NCBI GenBank assembly: GCA_963703125.1
Contig: OY969790.1
Coordinates: 1,426,001-1,490,000, forward strand
Source: MFD04716-140 sp963703125
GTDB lineage: Bacteria > Bacteroidota > Bacteroidia > Flavobacteriales > Flavobacteriaceae
Length of the DNA stretch: 64,000 bases
Direction: 5' to 3'
Shown: positions 43,989 through 53,100 of the stretch, in pieces
Layout: each line of letters starts with the position of its first letter
Numbering within the stretch: position 1 is the first letter of the stretch
Position numbers and translations under genes: made by a program
The notes under the pieces: generated by a model
What the model was told of the DNA's origin: nothing
What the model saw: only the letters and a program-made list of their open reading frames with translations
The model's database searches: none

Positions 43989-44025
43989 AAAAATCGCTTC
44001 AAACAGTATTGGGGCGATTTTTTTA
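43989..44025 (+). terminator. Rho-independent terminator
   Basis: The stem AAATCGC...GCGATTT with a loop of about 17 nt is followed by TTTTATTG. It lies 17 nt after the stop of the preceding gene. Confidence 0.7.
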
Positions 44026-44033
44026 TTGCTTTA

Positions 44034-44068
44034 TGTAACCTTTTGTAATTTCCTGACTATATACTAAT
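44034..44068 (+). promoter_or_regulatory. Candidate ECF-type promoter of the sigma operon
   Basis: TGTAACC (44034-44040) and CTATATACTAATG (44056-44068) have the spacing of an ECF -35/-10 pair with an AAC-containing -35. This suggests autoregulation by the sigma factor encoded downstream. Confidence 0.4.
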
Positions 44069-44091
44069 GAACACCAACTAAAAGCATTCCA

Positions 44092-44613
44092 TTGAGCGAG
44101 TACACTGATGAGAAACTAATGGCTGAAGTGGCTGCCGGCAATCTTGATATGCTCAAGATTATCTTTGAAAGGCATCACCAACATGTTTATAATTTTCTCT
44201 TCAAAATGTCCAAGGATAAAATGCTAAGTGAGGATATTACGCAGGATGTTTTTTTAAAATTAATGAAATATAGAAGCTCTTACAACAATGGAAATTTTGT
44301 TTCATGGATGTTCACAATCGCTAGGAATAGCCTCCATACGCACTATAGAAAAAACAAAGACCAAACGGAAGAAATAAGTGTGGCAGAATATAGGATAACA
44401 GCTGATGAAGCAGAAATCGAGGATTATTCACATCTGCAGAAAGCTTTGGATAAACTTGACAAATCAGATCGTGAACTTCTCATTTTAAACAGATTCCAGA
44501 AAGTAAAGTATGCGGAACTGGCTGAAATTTTTGGCAGTACACCAGGAGCGGTAAAAACTAAGGTAAGTAGGGCACTGCAGAAATTGAAGACTATTTATTT
44601 TGAAAATATTTAA
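44092..44613 (+). CDS. ECF-type RNA polymerase sigma factor
   Basis: The 173-aa protein has sigma region 2 (about 10-80): LKIIFERHHQHVYNFLFKMSKDKMLSEDITQDVFLKLMKYRSSY and FVSWMFTIARNSLHTHYRK. Region 4 (about 115-165) is DKSDRELLILNRFQKVKYAELAEIFGSTPGAVKTKVSRALQKLK. Start TTG 44092 is the only one that keeps the region 2 N-terminus. It heads an operon with a zinc-finger anti-sigma factor and two DUF4097 proteins, a common envelope-stress layout in Bacteroidota. Confidence 0.93.
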   Translation: MSEYTDEKLMAEVAAGNLDMLKIIFERHHQHVYNFLFKMSKDKMLSEDITQDVFLKLMKYRSSYNNGNFVSWMFTIARNSLHTHYRKNKDQTEEISVAEYRITADEAEIEDYSHLQKALDKLDKSDRELLILNRFQKVKYAELAEIFGSTPGAVKTKVSRALQKLKTIYFENI

Positions 44614-44616
44614 AGT

Positions 44617-45414
44617 ATGGAAAAAGAACATATAAAGGATTTAATACCCCAATACTTGGATAATCTTTTAGAGGGAGACATCAAAAATAAGGTGGAGAAC
44701 CATATCAGCGTGTGTGAGGATTGCACAAGCGAATTAGAAAAATTAAAAGTTCTTTTCAAGGCATTTGAGCAGGAAGAAAAAGCAATTCCGCCCAATTCGA
44801 TCAGGAATACATTTTTTGAGCAATTAGCGTTGGAAAAACAAAATACGGCAAAGGTTGTTCCACTTCATGAAAACCCTTTGAGCAGAAGAAAAAACTGGAT
44901 GGGAAATCTCCTAAAATTGGCCGCAAGTGTTGCCTTACTATTAGGATCTTATATGCTCGGAAAATATCAAGAGGGGCAAAAATCCAGCATTGAAATTGCC
45001 GCGGCAGAAAGCAAGAATACGGATATGAAGCAGATAGCCATGATCTCTCTAATGGAAAACAAGTCGGCCAGTAAGCGCATACAGGGCGTCAACTATATCG
45101 ATGAATTTGAAAATCCCGATCCAGTCATAGTAAAGGCATTGTCCGAAAGAATGCTCTATGATGAAAATACCAATGTGCGGCTAAATGCTGTTGATGCTTT
45201 GGCGAGGTTTACCAAATCGGAAATTGTGAAATCAACTTTTATTGAGGCACTCAGGACAGAAAAGGACCCAAGTATTCAGATCACGATCATTCAAGTTTTA
45301 GTTAAAATACAGGAAAAAAAGGCATTGAAACCGCTGCGCCAATTATTGGAGCGGGAAGATACCCAACCTTTTGTAAAGCAACAAATCGAATCACTTTTAC
45401 CATCAATTATATAA
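44617..45414 (+). CDS. Anti-sigma factor with zinc finger and periplasmic HEAT repeats
   Basis: The 265-aa protein has an N-terminal zf-HC2 motif H29-C33-C36 (ENHISVCEDC), which binds the cognate sigma factor in the cytoplasm. One membrane helix (about 97-113) follows. A periplasmic part (about 140-265) contains HEAT-like repeats (NPDPVIVKALSERMLYDENTNVRLNAVDALARF, DPSIQITIIQVLVKIQEKKALKPLRQLL). The HEAT part probably senses or binds an envelope ligand. It begins 3 nt after the sigma gene, so the pair is translationally linked. Confidence 0.9.
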   Translation: MEKEHIKDLIPQYLDNLLEGDIKNKVENHISVCEDCTSELEKLKVLFKAFEQEEKAIPPNSIRNTFFEQLALEKQNTAKVVPLHENPLSRRKNWMGNLLKLAASVALLLGSYMLGKYQEGQKSSIEIAAAESKNTDMKQIAMISLMENKSASKRIQGVNYIDEFENPDPVIVKALSERMLYDENTNVRLNAVDALARFTKSEIVKSTFIEALRTEKDPSIQITIIQVLVKIQEKKALKPLRQLLEREDTQPFVKQQIESLLPSII

Positions 45415-45457
45415 ACCCAATGCCGAGCGAAGTCGAAGCATCAAAAAACGAACAGTC

Positions 45458-46213
45458 ATGAAACATTTAAAAATTACCCTAGCTTTTTGTATCATCTCCT
45501 TTATTACCACTGCCCAAGATTTCACACAATCCTTGACAGGAATAGAATGGGTGAAAATAGAATCAAAAGCACCTATTATCATTAAAACACATGCCAAGGA
45601 CAATTTATTGATAAAAGGCGGAGAAGCTTTGAACATCCCGGAAAAGGCCAAAGGATTAAAACTTATAGGTGAAGGGGGCACTGATAATACAGGAGTAGGA
45701 TTCTATGTTTTTAAAGAAGGCAATAATCTAATAGTTCGGGATTTACAGAAATCGGATAATCACCATGCAGAAATATATTTGCCCGCCAAACAAAACATCT
45801 CAGTAAAAAGTAAAGGTCTAAATGATATGGACATAAGCGGATTTTCTGGCGAAATTGAAGCGAGTGCAGAAATGACAGGAAATATTGCCATTTTAGATGT
45901 TACAGGACCCATAACGGCAAATACAAATACCGGAACGGTGGAGGTCACTTTTTCAAAGGTGAACCAATCTTCCCCCATAACCATCTCAACGGCCACGGGC
46001 GAAGTTGATGTTACATTGCCTAAAGATACCCCTGCTAATCTGGCATTAAGCTCCTCAATGGGAGAAATTTATACGAATTTCGACCTAAGTGTACCCGATA
46101 AAGATGGTCTAAAAGCCATTTCCACCCAAAACGTAAAAGGTTCCATTAATAACGGGGGAGTCAAGATTCAATTGAATTCTGCCACTGGAAATATTTATCT
46201 AAGAAAAAAATAA
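45458..46213 (+). CDS. DUF4097-type exported beta-helix protein
   Basis: The 251-aa protein has a signal peptide (MKHLKITLAFCIISFITTAQ). The body is a DUF4097-like right-handed beta-structure with repeated short strands, for example SVKSKGLNDMDISGFSGEIEASAEMTGNIAILDVTGPITANTNTGTVEVTF. Such proteins are frequent downstream of ECF sigma/anti-sigma pairs and may be the regulon output or a co-sensor. Its leader (AACGAACAGTCATG) nearly equals that of the next gene, which points to tandem duplication. Confidence 0.82.
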   Translation: MKHLKITLAFCIISFITTAQDFTQSLTGIEWVKIESKAPIIIKTHAKDNLLIKGGEALNIPEKAKGLKLIGEGGTDNTGVGFYVFKEGNNLIVRDLQKSDNHHAEIYLPAKQNISVKSKGLNDMDISGFSGEIEASAEMTGNIAILDVTGPITANTNTGTVEVTFSKVNQSSPITISTATGEVDVTLPKDTPANLALSSSMGEIYTNFDLSVPDKDGLKAISTQNVKGSINNGGVKIQLNSATGNIYLRKK

Positions 46214-46232
46214 ACTTCAAAAACGAACCGTC

Positions 46233-46943
46233 ATGAAAAATTTAATAAGCATTCTAGCATTAGGCCTTGTATGCCTTACCATAAACGCGCAAAAAATTAT
46301 TGAGAAGAACATTGATTTTAAAAATCAATTTATTGATCTTGAGCTAAAATTTGCTTCGGACATCGAAATCAAAACTTGGGATAAGTCATCCATTTTCATA
46401 AAAGCGGATATTACCATGGATGAAGAAAAATACCAAAGTATGTTTGAAATAAAGATTGACGAAAGCAGTTCAAAAATTGAAATCGGGGATAATTCTGAGG
46501 TCATCTTTCAAAAAATATGGGAAGAAAGAGAAAAAGTGTCCGGTAAAAAACAACATTACTTTACAAGAGGCGATGAATACGAGTTCAATTATGTGGTTTA
46601 CGTTCCCAAAAATTCCAAATTTAAGATCAGCAGCATTAATGGAAATTTAAAGTCCGATATTATCGAGGGCGACTTTGAGGCGGACCTTATTAACGGAAAT
46701 ATTGAGATATCAAAATATACAGGGGATTTGAGCTTGTCAACAATTAACGGTGAAATAGACCTTAAAATGATCAATACCTCCTTGGTCGCCGAAACCATTC
46801 ATGGCAATATATTTGCCGATGAAAAATTAAAGTTTACTACCGATGATAGAATGGTGGGGCAAAAAATTGTAGGTCGCACGGAAAACGCAAAAAACAGTCT
46901 GAGTCTAAACACCATTAATGGCAATATGTACCTAAGGTTATAA
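46233..46943 (+). CDS. DUF4097-type exported beta-helix protein
   Basis: The 236-aa protein has a signal peptide (MKNLISILALGLVCLTINAQ). It has repeated SINGNLKSDIIEGDFEADLINGNIEISKYTGDLSLSTINGEIDLKMI units, a regular beta-helix pattern of about 18 residues per turn with an xINGxI motif. It ends NTINGNMYLRL, very like the end of the preceding gene (SATGNIYLRKK). It is the last gene of the sigma operon and is followed by a terminator at 47031. Confidence 0.84.
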   Translation: MKNLISILALGLVCLTINAQKIIEKNIDFKNQFIDLELKFASDIEIKTWDKSSIFIKADITMDEEKYQSMFEIKIDESSSKIEIGDNSEVIFQKIWEEREKVSGKKQHYFTRGDEYEFNYVVYVPKNSKFKISSINGNLKSDIIEGDFEADLINGNIEISKYTGDLSLSTINGEIDLKMINTSLVAETIHGNIFADEKLKFTTDDRMVGQKIVGRTENAKNSLSLNTINGNMYLRL

Positions 46944-47030
46944 TTCCCAATAATTTAAGTGACATAAGCTCTTAATGTGGGAGAACGATACTATCTGCGG
47001 TCTCTATAAAAGTTGTTTTCAAATGGTAAA

Positions 47031-47055
47031 AAAGAGGGAATTACACCCTCTTTTT
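47031..47055. terminator. Terminator hairpin
   Basis: AAAGAGGG...CCCTCTTT with a 7-nt loop is flanked by A-runs and T-runs. It lies 87 nt after the DUF4097 operon and can work in both directions. The 350 nt that follow hold no gene I can support. Confidence 0.75.
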
Positions 47056-47412
47056 AATTTTTAGGGCAATGAACAGCTTTCCTATTATGCAAAAAAAGAC
47101 TCCGGAAGTTCTCAATGTTGGGAAAGAAGAAGGTTTTGGAATGACCAAAACTTATGAGGAAGATCAAAAAAGGACAAAATGCAAGGGAACCAATTCTCTG
47201 TAAAAAATTTGTCTACCGTGAATACTTGCGTTTTTCAATCGTCAATCCCAACCCAATGATTATCTTGCCACACTTAATCCTAGGATTAATTCCGCGCTTC
47301 AGAAAAGTCCTTGGAGATATGCCCTCATAGAACTTTAGTACCTGCAAAAGCTAGCGTTGCTTCTTTTAGAGCAACCTTAAACGATTCATAAAACATAGCT
47401 TTTTGTAGTTTT

Positions 47413-47586
47413 TCATGCTACTTTCTTGAGTAAATCAAAACATGGGCAACGACCACATCGTTTAGACTCACTTTTCTTGTATTTTTTGCAACATTTGGTC
47501 TTACAAGCATCGGAAACAAGCCGCTTTAAGGCCGCTTTTCTGATTTTTTTTGCTGCTTTTTTCTTGCCCACTTTGATTTTAGTCAA
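47413..47586 (-). CDS. Small Lys- and Cys-rich protein
   Basis: The 57-aa protein starts at TTG 47586. Residues 3-22 are almost all basic/alanine (KIKVGKKKAAKKIRKAALKR). A core follows with six cysteines: CKTKCC then KSESKRCGRCPC, a likely zinc or Fe-S binding array. It ends FDLLKKVA. I believe similar small proteins occur in related flavobacteria but know no function. It is 54 nt downstream of ferritin on the same strand, so a link to iron is conceivable. Confidence 0.55.
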   Translation of the reverse strand: MTKIKVGKKKAAKKIRKAALKRLVSDACKTKCCKKYKKSESKRCGRCPCFDLLKKVA

Positions 47587-47640
47587 TGATTGGGCAAAGC
47601 TACTTATTTTAATTAAATCTAAATAAGAGTAAATGTTAAA

Positions 47641-48162
47641 TTATTGAAGCGGATTTGAAGCCGCTGCGCTGGTAATGGTAATTTGTTGCACATCTCGATC
47701 AAAGAGGTAAAGCCCTCCCTTATCGTTTCCAATAAGGTTAATCTTATCTAGAATAGTCCGTGCCAAGGCCTCTTCCTCTATCTGCTCTGCCACGTACCAT
47801 TGTAGAAAGTTGTGAGTGGCATAATCTTTCTCCTGCAAAGTTACATGCACTAAATCGTTGATGCTGTTGCTCACAAAGATTTCATGCTCAAACAACTCCT
47901 GGAACATTTTTTGAAAGCTTCCAAACTCGATCTTTGGTGCGGACAAGTCGGAAATTTTAGCGTGCCCGCCTCGTTCGTTCACATATTTAACAAGTTTAAG
48001 CATGTGCAACCGTTCCTCATCCGATTGTTTGTACATAAACTGGGCAATACCTCCTAACCCCTTTATTTCTGCCCATGAGGCCATTGATAAATATATCTGT
48101 GATGACTCTGCCTCTATTTTTATTTGGCTATTGAGCGCCTTTTCCAGTTTTTTTGATAACAT
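47641..48162 (-). CDS. Ferritin
   Basis: The 173-aa ferritin-like four-helix protein has ferroxidase-centre residues E17 (KIEAESSQIYLSMASW), then EERLHMLKLVKYVNERGG with the ExxH pair, and later EQIEEEALARTILDKI. It oxidises and stores Fe2+ as a 24-mer in the cytoplasm. The C-terminal tail (DRDVQQITITSAAASNPLQ) is longer than in E. coli FtnA. It is a single-gene unit, with the Cys-rich ORF downstream. Confidence 0.95.
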   Translation of the reverse strand: MLSKKLEKALNSQIKIEAESSQIYLSMASWAEIKGLGGIAQFMYKQSDEERLHMLKLVKYVNERGGHAKISDLSAPKIEFGSFQKMFQELFEHEIFVSNSINDLVHVTLQEKDYATHNFLQWYVAEQIEEEALARTILDKINLIGNDKGGLYLFDRDVQQITITSAAASNPLQ

Positions 48163-48461
48163 AGTTTTAGTATTTATATAAAGTTACGAAGAATCGATTT
48201 CTTCCAAAACAAAACACATTGATTATCTGATCAATTATTCATCAAAGCATGACCATAAACTTAGACTATCCAAACCAAAAACAATGGTGAAATAGATTTT
48301 CAGGTAATCAGACCTATTTGCTGGCGAAAACCATACACGACAAGATACCTACCACTCAAAAATTAAAGTGCCATTTGGGTGATGCCACGGCAAATTAAAA
48401 TAGTATGGATCTAAACACCATCTATGAAATTATTTGCCTTGAGATTATAAAAGTAGGTCTC
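48163..48461. other. Intergenic region, nothing recognised
   Basis: About 300 nt with no gene, tRNA or strong hairpin that I can see. The part near 48163-48200 should hold the ferritin promoter, but no clear TAnnTTTG element is visible. Confidence 0.4.
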
Positions 48462-48848
48462 TTAAATTATATTTTGAATGAAGGAATAGAGCAACAATCC
48501 CCATCCCACTACCAAAAATAGGCCTCCCATTGGGGTTATGGGTCCCGCAATCCTTAGTTTTTTTCCTTTTGAGGCACTATAGGTAAGTGCATAGATACTG
48601 AACGAAAAAAGGAAAGTACCGATCATAAAACAATATATCATATTCTTTTCGAGGGTAGTCTCCAAGTTAAAATTGAAACCCAGCACCAACAAAATAATCG
48701 CATGATACATTTGATACTTTACACCAGTTTCAAAACTATTCAACTGTTCTTCGGAAAAAGTCTTTTTAAGGGCGTGGGCACCAAAGGCACCAAAAACGAC
48801 GGCAAGCAGTCCGTATAATGAACCTACAACTTGAGCTAATAAAACCAT
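48462..48848 (-). CDS. DUF423 family membrane protein
   Basis: The 128-aa protein has four membrane helices and the DUF423 signature: GLLAVVFGAFGAHALKKTFSEEQLNSFETGVKYQMYHAIILLVLGF near the N-terminus and GPITPMGGLFLVVGW near the C-terminus. The family has no established function. It is a single-gene unit with ATG 48848. Confidence 0.92.
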   Translation of the reverse strand: MVLLAQVVGSLYGLLAVVFGAFGAHALKKTFSEEQLNSFETGVKYQMYHAIILLVLGFNFNLETTLEKNMIYCFMIGTFLFSFSIYALTYSASKGKKLRIAGPITPMGGLFLVVGWGLLLYSFIQNII

Positions 48849-48927
48849 AATCTTTTTTATATTCGAAAATAGGGATGATTTGGCAGAACTGAACGAAAAT
48901 GCAATTTGCCAAGTAAAATAGGATTCT

Positions 48928-49368
48928 CTAAGGCTGCTGCTTCAGAGCTTCAAGTTTTTCTAAAAGGAATTGATATTTTTGTTCGGTTTCTGTAGAATCC
49001 TTATAATTCAGATAGAGCAAAAGTGAATCATTATAAACTAATTTAATTTTAGGTTGCTCAAAATTATCAACATACACATTTACTTTTTCATCGGTCAAAG
49101 AGTCCTTGAACTCTTGATAAATACCCTTTCCTTTTTCCAGAGCGGAGAAACCGTTTAAGCGGATCATGGGAGGAATTTTATCTACCATGAGAACACTATC
49201 CAAATCGGCATACTTAATTTCCTTGAAATAAAATCCTGACAATACCCAAAAACTATCCGACTTTATTTTTGTCCAATTTTTGTAATGCGCCAAAAAAGCC
49301 AACAAACAGACAATAACCGTGATTACCGCCAATAAATTCAATAACCAATGCCTATTAGTACTTGCCAT
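48928..49368 (-). CDS. Membrane-anchored protein, unrecognised
   Basis: The 146-aa protein has one N-terminal membrane helix (about 9-27, LLNLLAVITVIVCLLAFLA). The rest is a small extracytoplasmic-type domain that mixes beta strands (SFWVLSGFYFKEIKYADLDSVLMV) with a final helix (TETEQKYQFLLEKLEALKQQP). The KYADLDSVLxVDKIPPMIRLNGFSALEKGKGIY part resembles PH-like domains seen in membrane proteins, but I do not assign it. Confidence 0.7.
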   Translation of the reverse strand: MASTNRHWLLNLLAVITVIVCLLAFLAHYKNWTKIKSDSFWVLSGFYFKEIKYADLDSVLMVDKIPPMIRLNGFSALEKGKGIYQEFKDSLTDEKVNVYVDNFEQPKIKLVYNDSLLLYLNYKDSTETEQKYQFLLEKLEALKQQP

Positions 49369-49642
49369 ACATGAATATTGTGTTCTTTACCTAATTCTAT
49401 CCTACTAAGGTATATAGATTTTTGGGTTTAAGAGAATTCTTCAATTTAAAACCCTCAATTAAACTTGAGTCCCCACCTAACGGATAACGGTAATTCAGTT
49501 ATTCAAATTGCGCAGGAATTAAATTCGACGATATCATCCTTTTTTGATAACGAATATGATGACCAAACCTTAAATTGTCCATGGACAACATAACACAAAA
49601 AATAAAATGGTAAATGAAAATGCCCTATATTTACATTATTGT

Positions 49643-50044
49643 ATGATCAAATTAACTTCCATAGTAGTTGCGTTTCTAATCCTTGTCCAAAGTTTCAATA
49701 TTCATTTTGATGATGTTGTTGAGTTGGACGATTTAATTGAACATGCACAATTTCATTCAGATCAATATGGGGACAACTTCATAGTGTTTTTATCAAAACA
49801 CTATGGTACACAGAAGACAGAGCACAATCAAAAACATCAGGAAGAAAAGCAGGATCACGAGCGCTTGCCATTTCAGCACCAATGTCAGACGGTTGTACTT
49901 TCGGCATTTGTGCTGAACACCGTAAAGATTGAAAATTCAGACCCTTTGTTCACTTCACTTCACAAACAACCCAACTTTTTTTATTCTGCCAATTACTTTT
50001 CGCTAGAAAAGGAAACCCCCTTTCAACCTCCCCGTTTAGCATAA
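49643..50044 (+). CDS. Small exported protein upstream of the metal-efflux genes
   Basis: The protein is 133 aa from ATG 49643, chosen because MIKLTSIVVAFLILVQSFNIHFDD is a normal signal peptide. A longer frame to 49607 breaks it. The mature part is His/Asp/Glu-rich (HFDDVVELDDLIEHAQFHSDQYGD, HYGTQKTEHNQKHQEEKQDHERLPFQHQC), which fits metal binding. Similar proteins often precede czcCBA-type genes in flavobacteria. The czcA gene begins 72 nt downstream, so it may act as a periplasmic metal sensor or buffer. Confidence 0.7.
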   Translation: MIKLTSIVVAFLILVQSFNIHFDDVVELDDLIEHAQFHSDQYGDNFIVFLSKHYGTQKTEHNQKHQEEKQDHERLPFQHQCQTVVLSAFVLNTVKIENSDPLFTSLHKQPNFFYSANYFSLEKETPFQPPRLA

Positions 50045-50102
50045 CCCATTATTGATTTTAGTCTTTTTCCCAAAAACTATTTTTAAATAGTTTGCTAAAC
50101 TT

Positions 50103-50118
50103 ATAATCCATGGATTAT
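50103..50118. promoter_or_regulatory. 16-bp palindrome touching the czcA start codon
   Basis: ATAATCCATGGATTAT is a perfect inverted repeat. Its last two bases are the A and T of the czcA ATG (50117). It may hide the ribosome site as a hairpin or be a repressor operator. Confidence 0.45.
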
Positions 50119-53100
50119 GCTTTCTAATATTATAAATTTCAGTATTCGCAATAAATTAATTGTATTACTTTTTACCACATTCATAATTGGATTTGGACTT
50201 TATTCTTTGTCGCAAATTCCCATTGGCGCAGTGCCCGATATCACTAATAATCAGGTACAAGTGCTTACAACAAGTACCAAACTTTCCACTCAAGATATGG
50301 AACAGTTTATCACATATCCTGTGGAGTTGGAAATGGCAAACCTTCCCGGGGTAAAAGAAATAAGGTCTATATCAAAATTTGGCCTCTCTGTTGTTACAAT
50401 CGTTTTCGAGGAGTCAATGGGTACTTACCTGCCTCGGCAATTAATCGCGGAAAAAATTCAGTCCGCCTCTGAAAAGATACCTAAAGATTTTGGCACACCT
50501 CAAATGGGACCAATCACTACGGGATTAGGAGAAATATATCAATACGTTTTAGATGTAGAACCGGCATATAAAAATCAATATAGTGCCACCGATTTACGAA
50601 CTATTCAAGATTGGGTGGTACGTAGAAAGCTTTCAGGTATCCCAGGAGTAGTCGAAGTAAATACTTGGGGAGGATACTTGAAACAATATGAAGTTGCCAT
50701 CAATACAGAAAAATTAAATGCGCTAAACATTACGGCAAGCGATGTTTTTACGGCATTGGAAATGAATAATAATGTAACCGGTGGAGGATACATTGAAAAA
50801 GTTGATCAGGCTTATTTCATAAGAGGTGAAGGTCTTGTGTCCTCCCTTGAGGATATTGGGAATATAGTTGTCAAAAATGTGAACGGCAATCCCATTTATG
50901 TCAAAGATATTTCAAAAGTGGGCTATGGTAGTGCCCCTCGGTTTGGGGCCATTACGGGCAATGGTGAGGGCGAAAAAGTGCTCGGTCAGATAATGATGCT
51001 AAAGGGTGCCGATTCCAAAAAAGTAATAGATGCAGTAAAGGAACGGGTCGCTTCCATTTCAGGTTCTTTGCCAAAAGGTGTCTATATAAATCCTTTTTTA
51101 GATCGCAGTGAACTTATTTCAAAAACAACCCTCACCGTTGCCGAAAACTTGATACTGGGTTGTTTGATCGTCATTTTCGTCGTAGTGCTGTTATTGGGTA
51201 ATTTACGGGCGGGATTTGTAGTCGCCTCGGTGATTCCACTTTGCCTTTTGTTTGCGCTATCCCTGATGTATCTGTTCGGTGTTGATGCTAATTTAATGAG
51301 CCTTGGCGCCATAGATTTCGGGATTATTATAGATGGGGCCGTTATCATTGTAGAATTCGTTGCCTTTCAGATTACTTCCAAGAAAATGGAATTGGCGCAG
51401 CTTTCCAAAAAAGAAGTTCAACAGCAAAAGGACACTATTACCACCTATAGTGCCGCGAAGATGATGAACTCGGCAATCTTTGGACAATTGATCATTCTCA
51501 TTGTTTTTATTCCAATTCTCTCCCTTGGTGGTGTAGAAGGTAAAATGTTCAAACCAATGGCAATGACATTCAGTTTTGCCTTAATTGGAGCCGTAATCTT
51601 ATGTTTTACCTATGTTCCTGTTGTGGCATCTATGTTTATACGGCCCTTAAAGGACTCTGGGAAAAACATTTCTGTACGATTCATAAACTGGCTTGAACAA
51701 AAATATGAGCCCATTATTCATTGGGCACTTCAAAGCAAAAAAATAGTACTGTTGTTGGCCTTCACACTTCTTTCCGCAGCTATATTATTATTTTCTTATA
51801 TGGGAGGTGAATTTGTGCCCACACTGGATGAAGGGAGTTTTGTAATACAGCCCATTTTAAAAACAGGTACATCGTTGAGCAAAACAATTGAAACAACAAC
51901 ACAAATAGAGAAAGTGTTGCTCAAAAATTTTCCGGAAGTAAAACAGGTTGTCACCCGAATTGGCGCAGCCGAGGTTCCTACCGATCCCATGTCTATGGAG
52001 GAGACCGATGTGATCATTATTCTGGCACCGCATAAAGAATGGGTGTCGGCCAAAAGCAAGGATGAACTTGCCGATAAATTCAAACAGGCCCTTACTATTA
52101 TTCCTGGTTTGGAGGTTGAATTTACACAGCCCATTGAGATGCGTTTCAATGAACTTATTACCGGTGTCCGTGCCGATATCGCCATTAAAATTTTTGGTGA
52201 AGACTTGGATATACTAAGTAAGAAAGGTAACGAGATTCACAAATTGATTGAAAATGTGGAAGGCGCGGCAGATATTACTGTCGAAAAAATCGTAGGGCTA
52301 CCACAAATGAATGTCGCGTACGATAGAGCGAAGATCGCACGCTACGGACTCAATATTAAAGACCTCAACGATATGGTATCAATGGGTTTTGCAGGACGTA
52401 TTGTAGGCATTGTCTTCGAGGGTGAAAAAAGCTTCGATCTGGTGGTCCGTCTGGATTCCGAAAACCGAAAGGATATAGATGATCTTAAAAATCTTTTTGT
52501 GGATGCTCCTTCGGGTGTGAAAATTCCGTTATCAGAATTAGCGAACATAACTTACCAAAAAGGAGCCGCAAAAATTTCACGTGATAATACACACCGTAGA
52601 ATTGTGGTTGGGGTCAACGTTCGCAATCGTGATCTGCAATCGGTTGTGGATGACATTCAAAAATTGATAAAAGAAGAAATAACTTTGCCTATAGGCTATT
52701 CCATAACCTATGGTGGCCAATTCGAGAACCTGCAAAGTGCGAAGGACAGATTAATGATCGCAGTCCCAATTGCGCTTATACTCATCTTTATACTTCTATA
52801 TTTCGCTTTCAATTCAATTAAGGAAGCTTTGGTCATCTATTCCGCTATTCCGATGGCGGCAATCGGGGGCGTATTGCTACTATGGTTCCGTGGTATGCCT
52901 TTTAGCATCTCTGCAGGAGTGGGTTTTATCGCGTTGTTCGGAATTGCAGTGCTCAATGGAATCGTATTGATCGAGCATTTCAAAGAACTCAAAAAACAGT
53001 CATTTAAAAGTATGGAAGATCTCATAAAAAAGGGAACTAAAGATAGGCTTAGGGCCGTACTTTTGACAGCATCGGCGGCGGCACTTGGGTTTCTACCTAT

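Noticed and set aside
45420..45445. GCCGAGCGAAGTCGAAGCAT before the first DUF4097 gene
   Set aside because: It looks like a fragment of a common flavobacterial intergenic repeat. A single short copy without a partner arm in the window is not enough to call an element.
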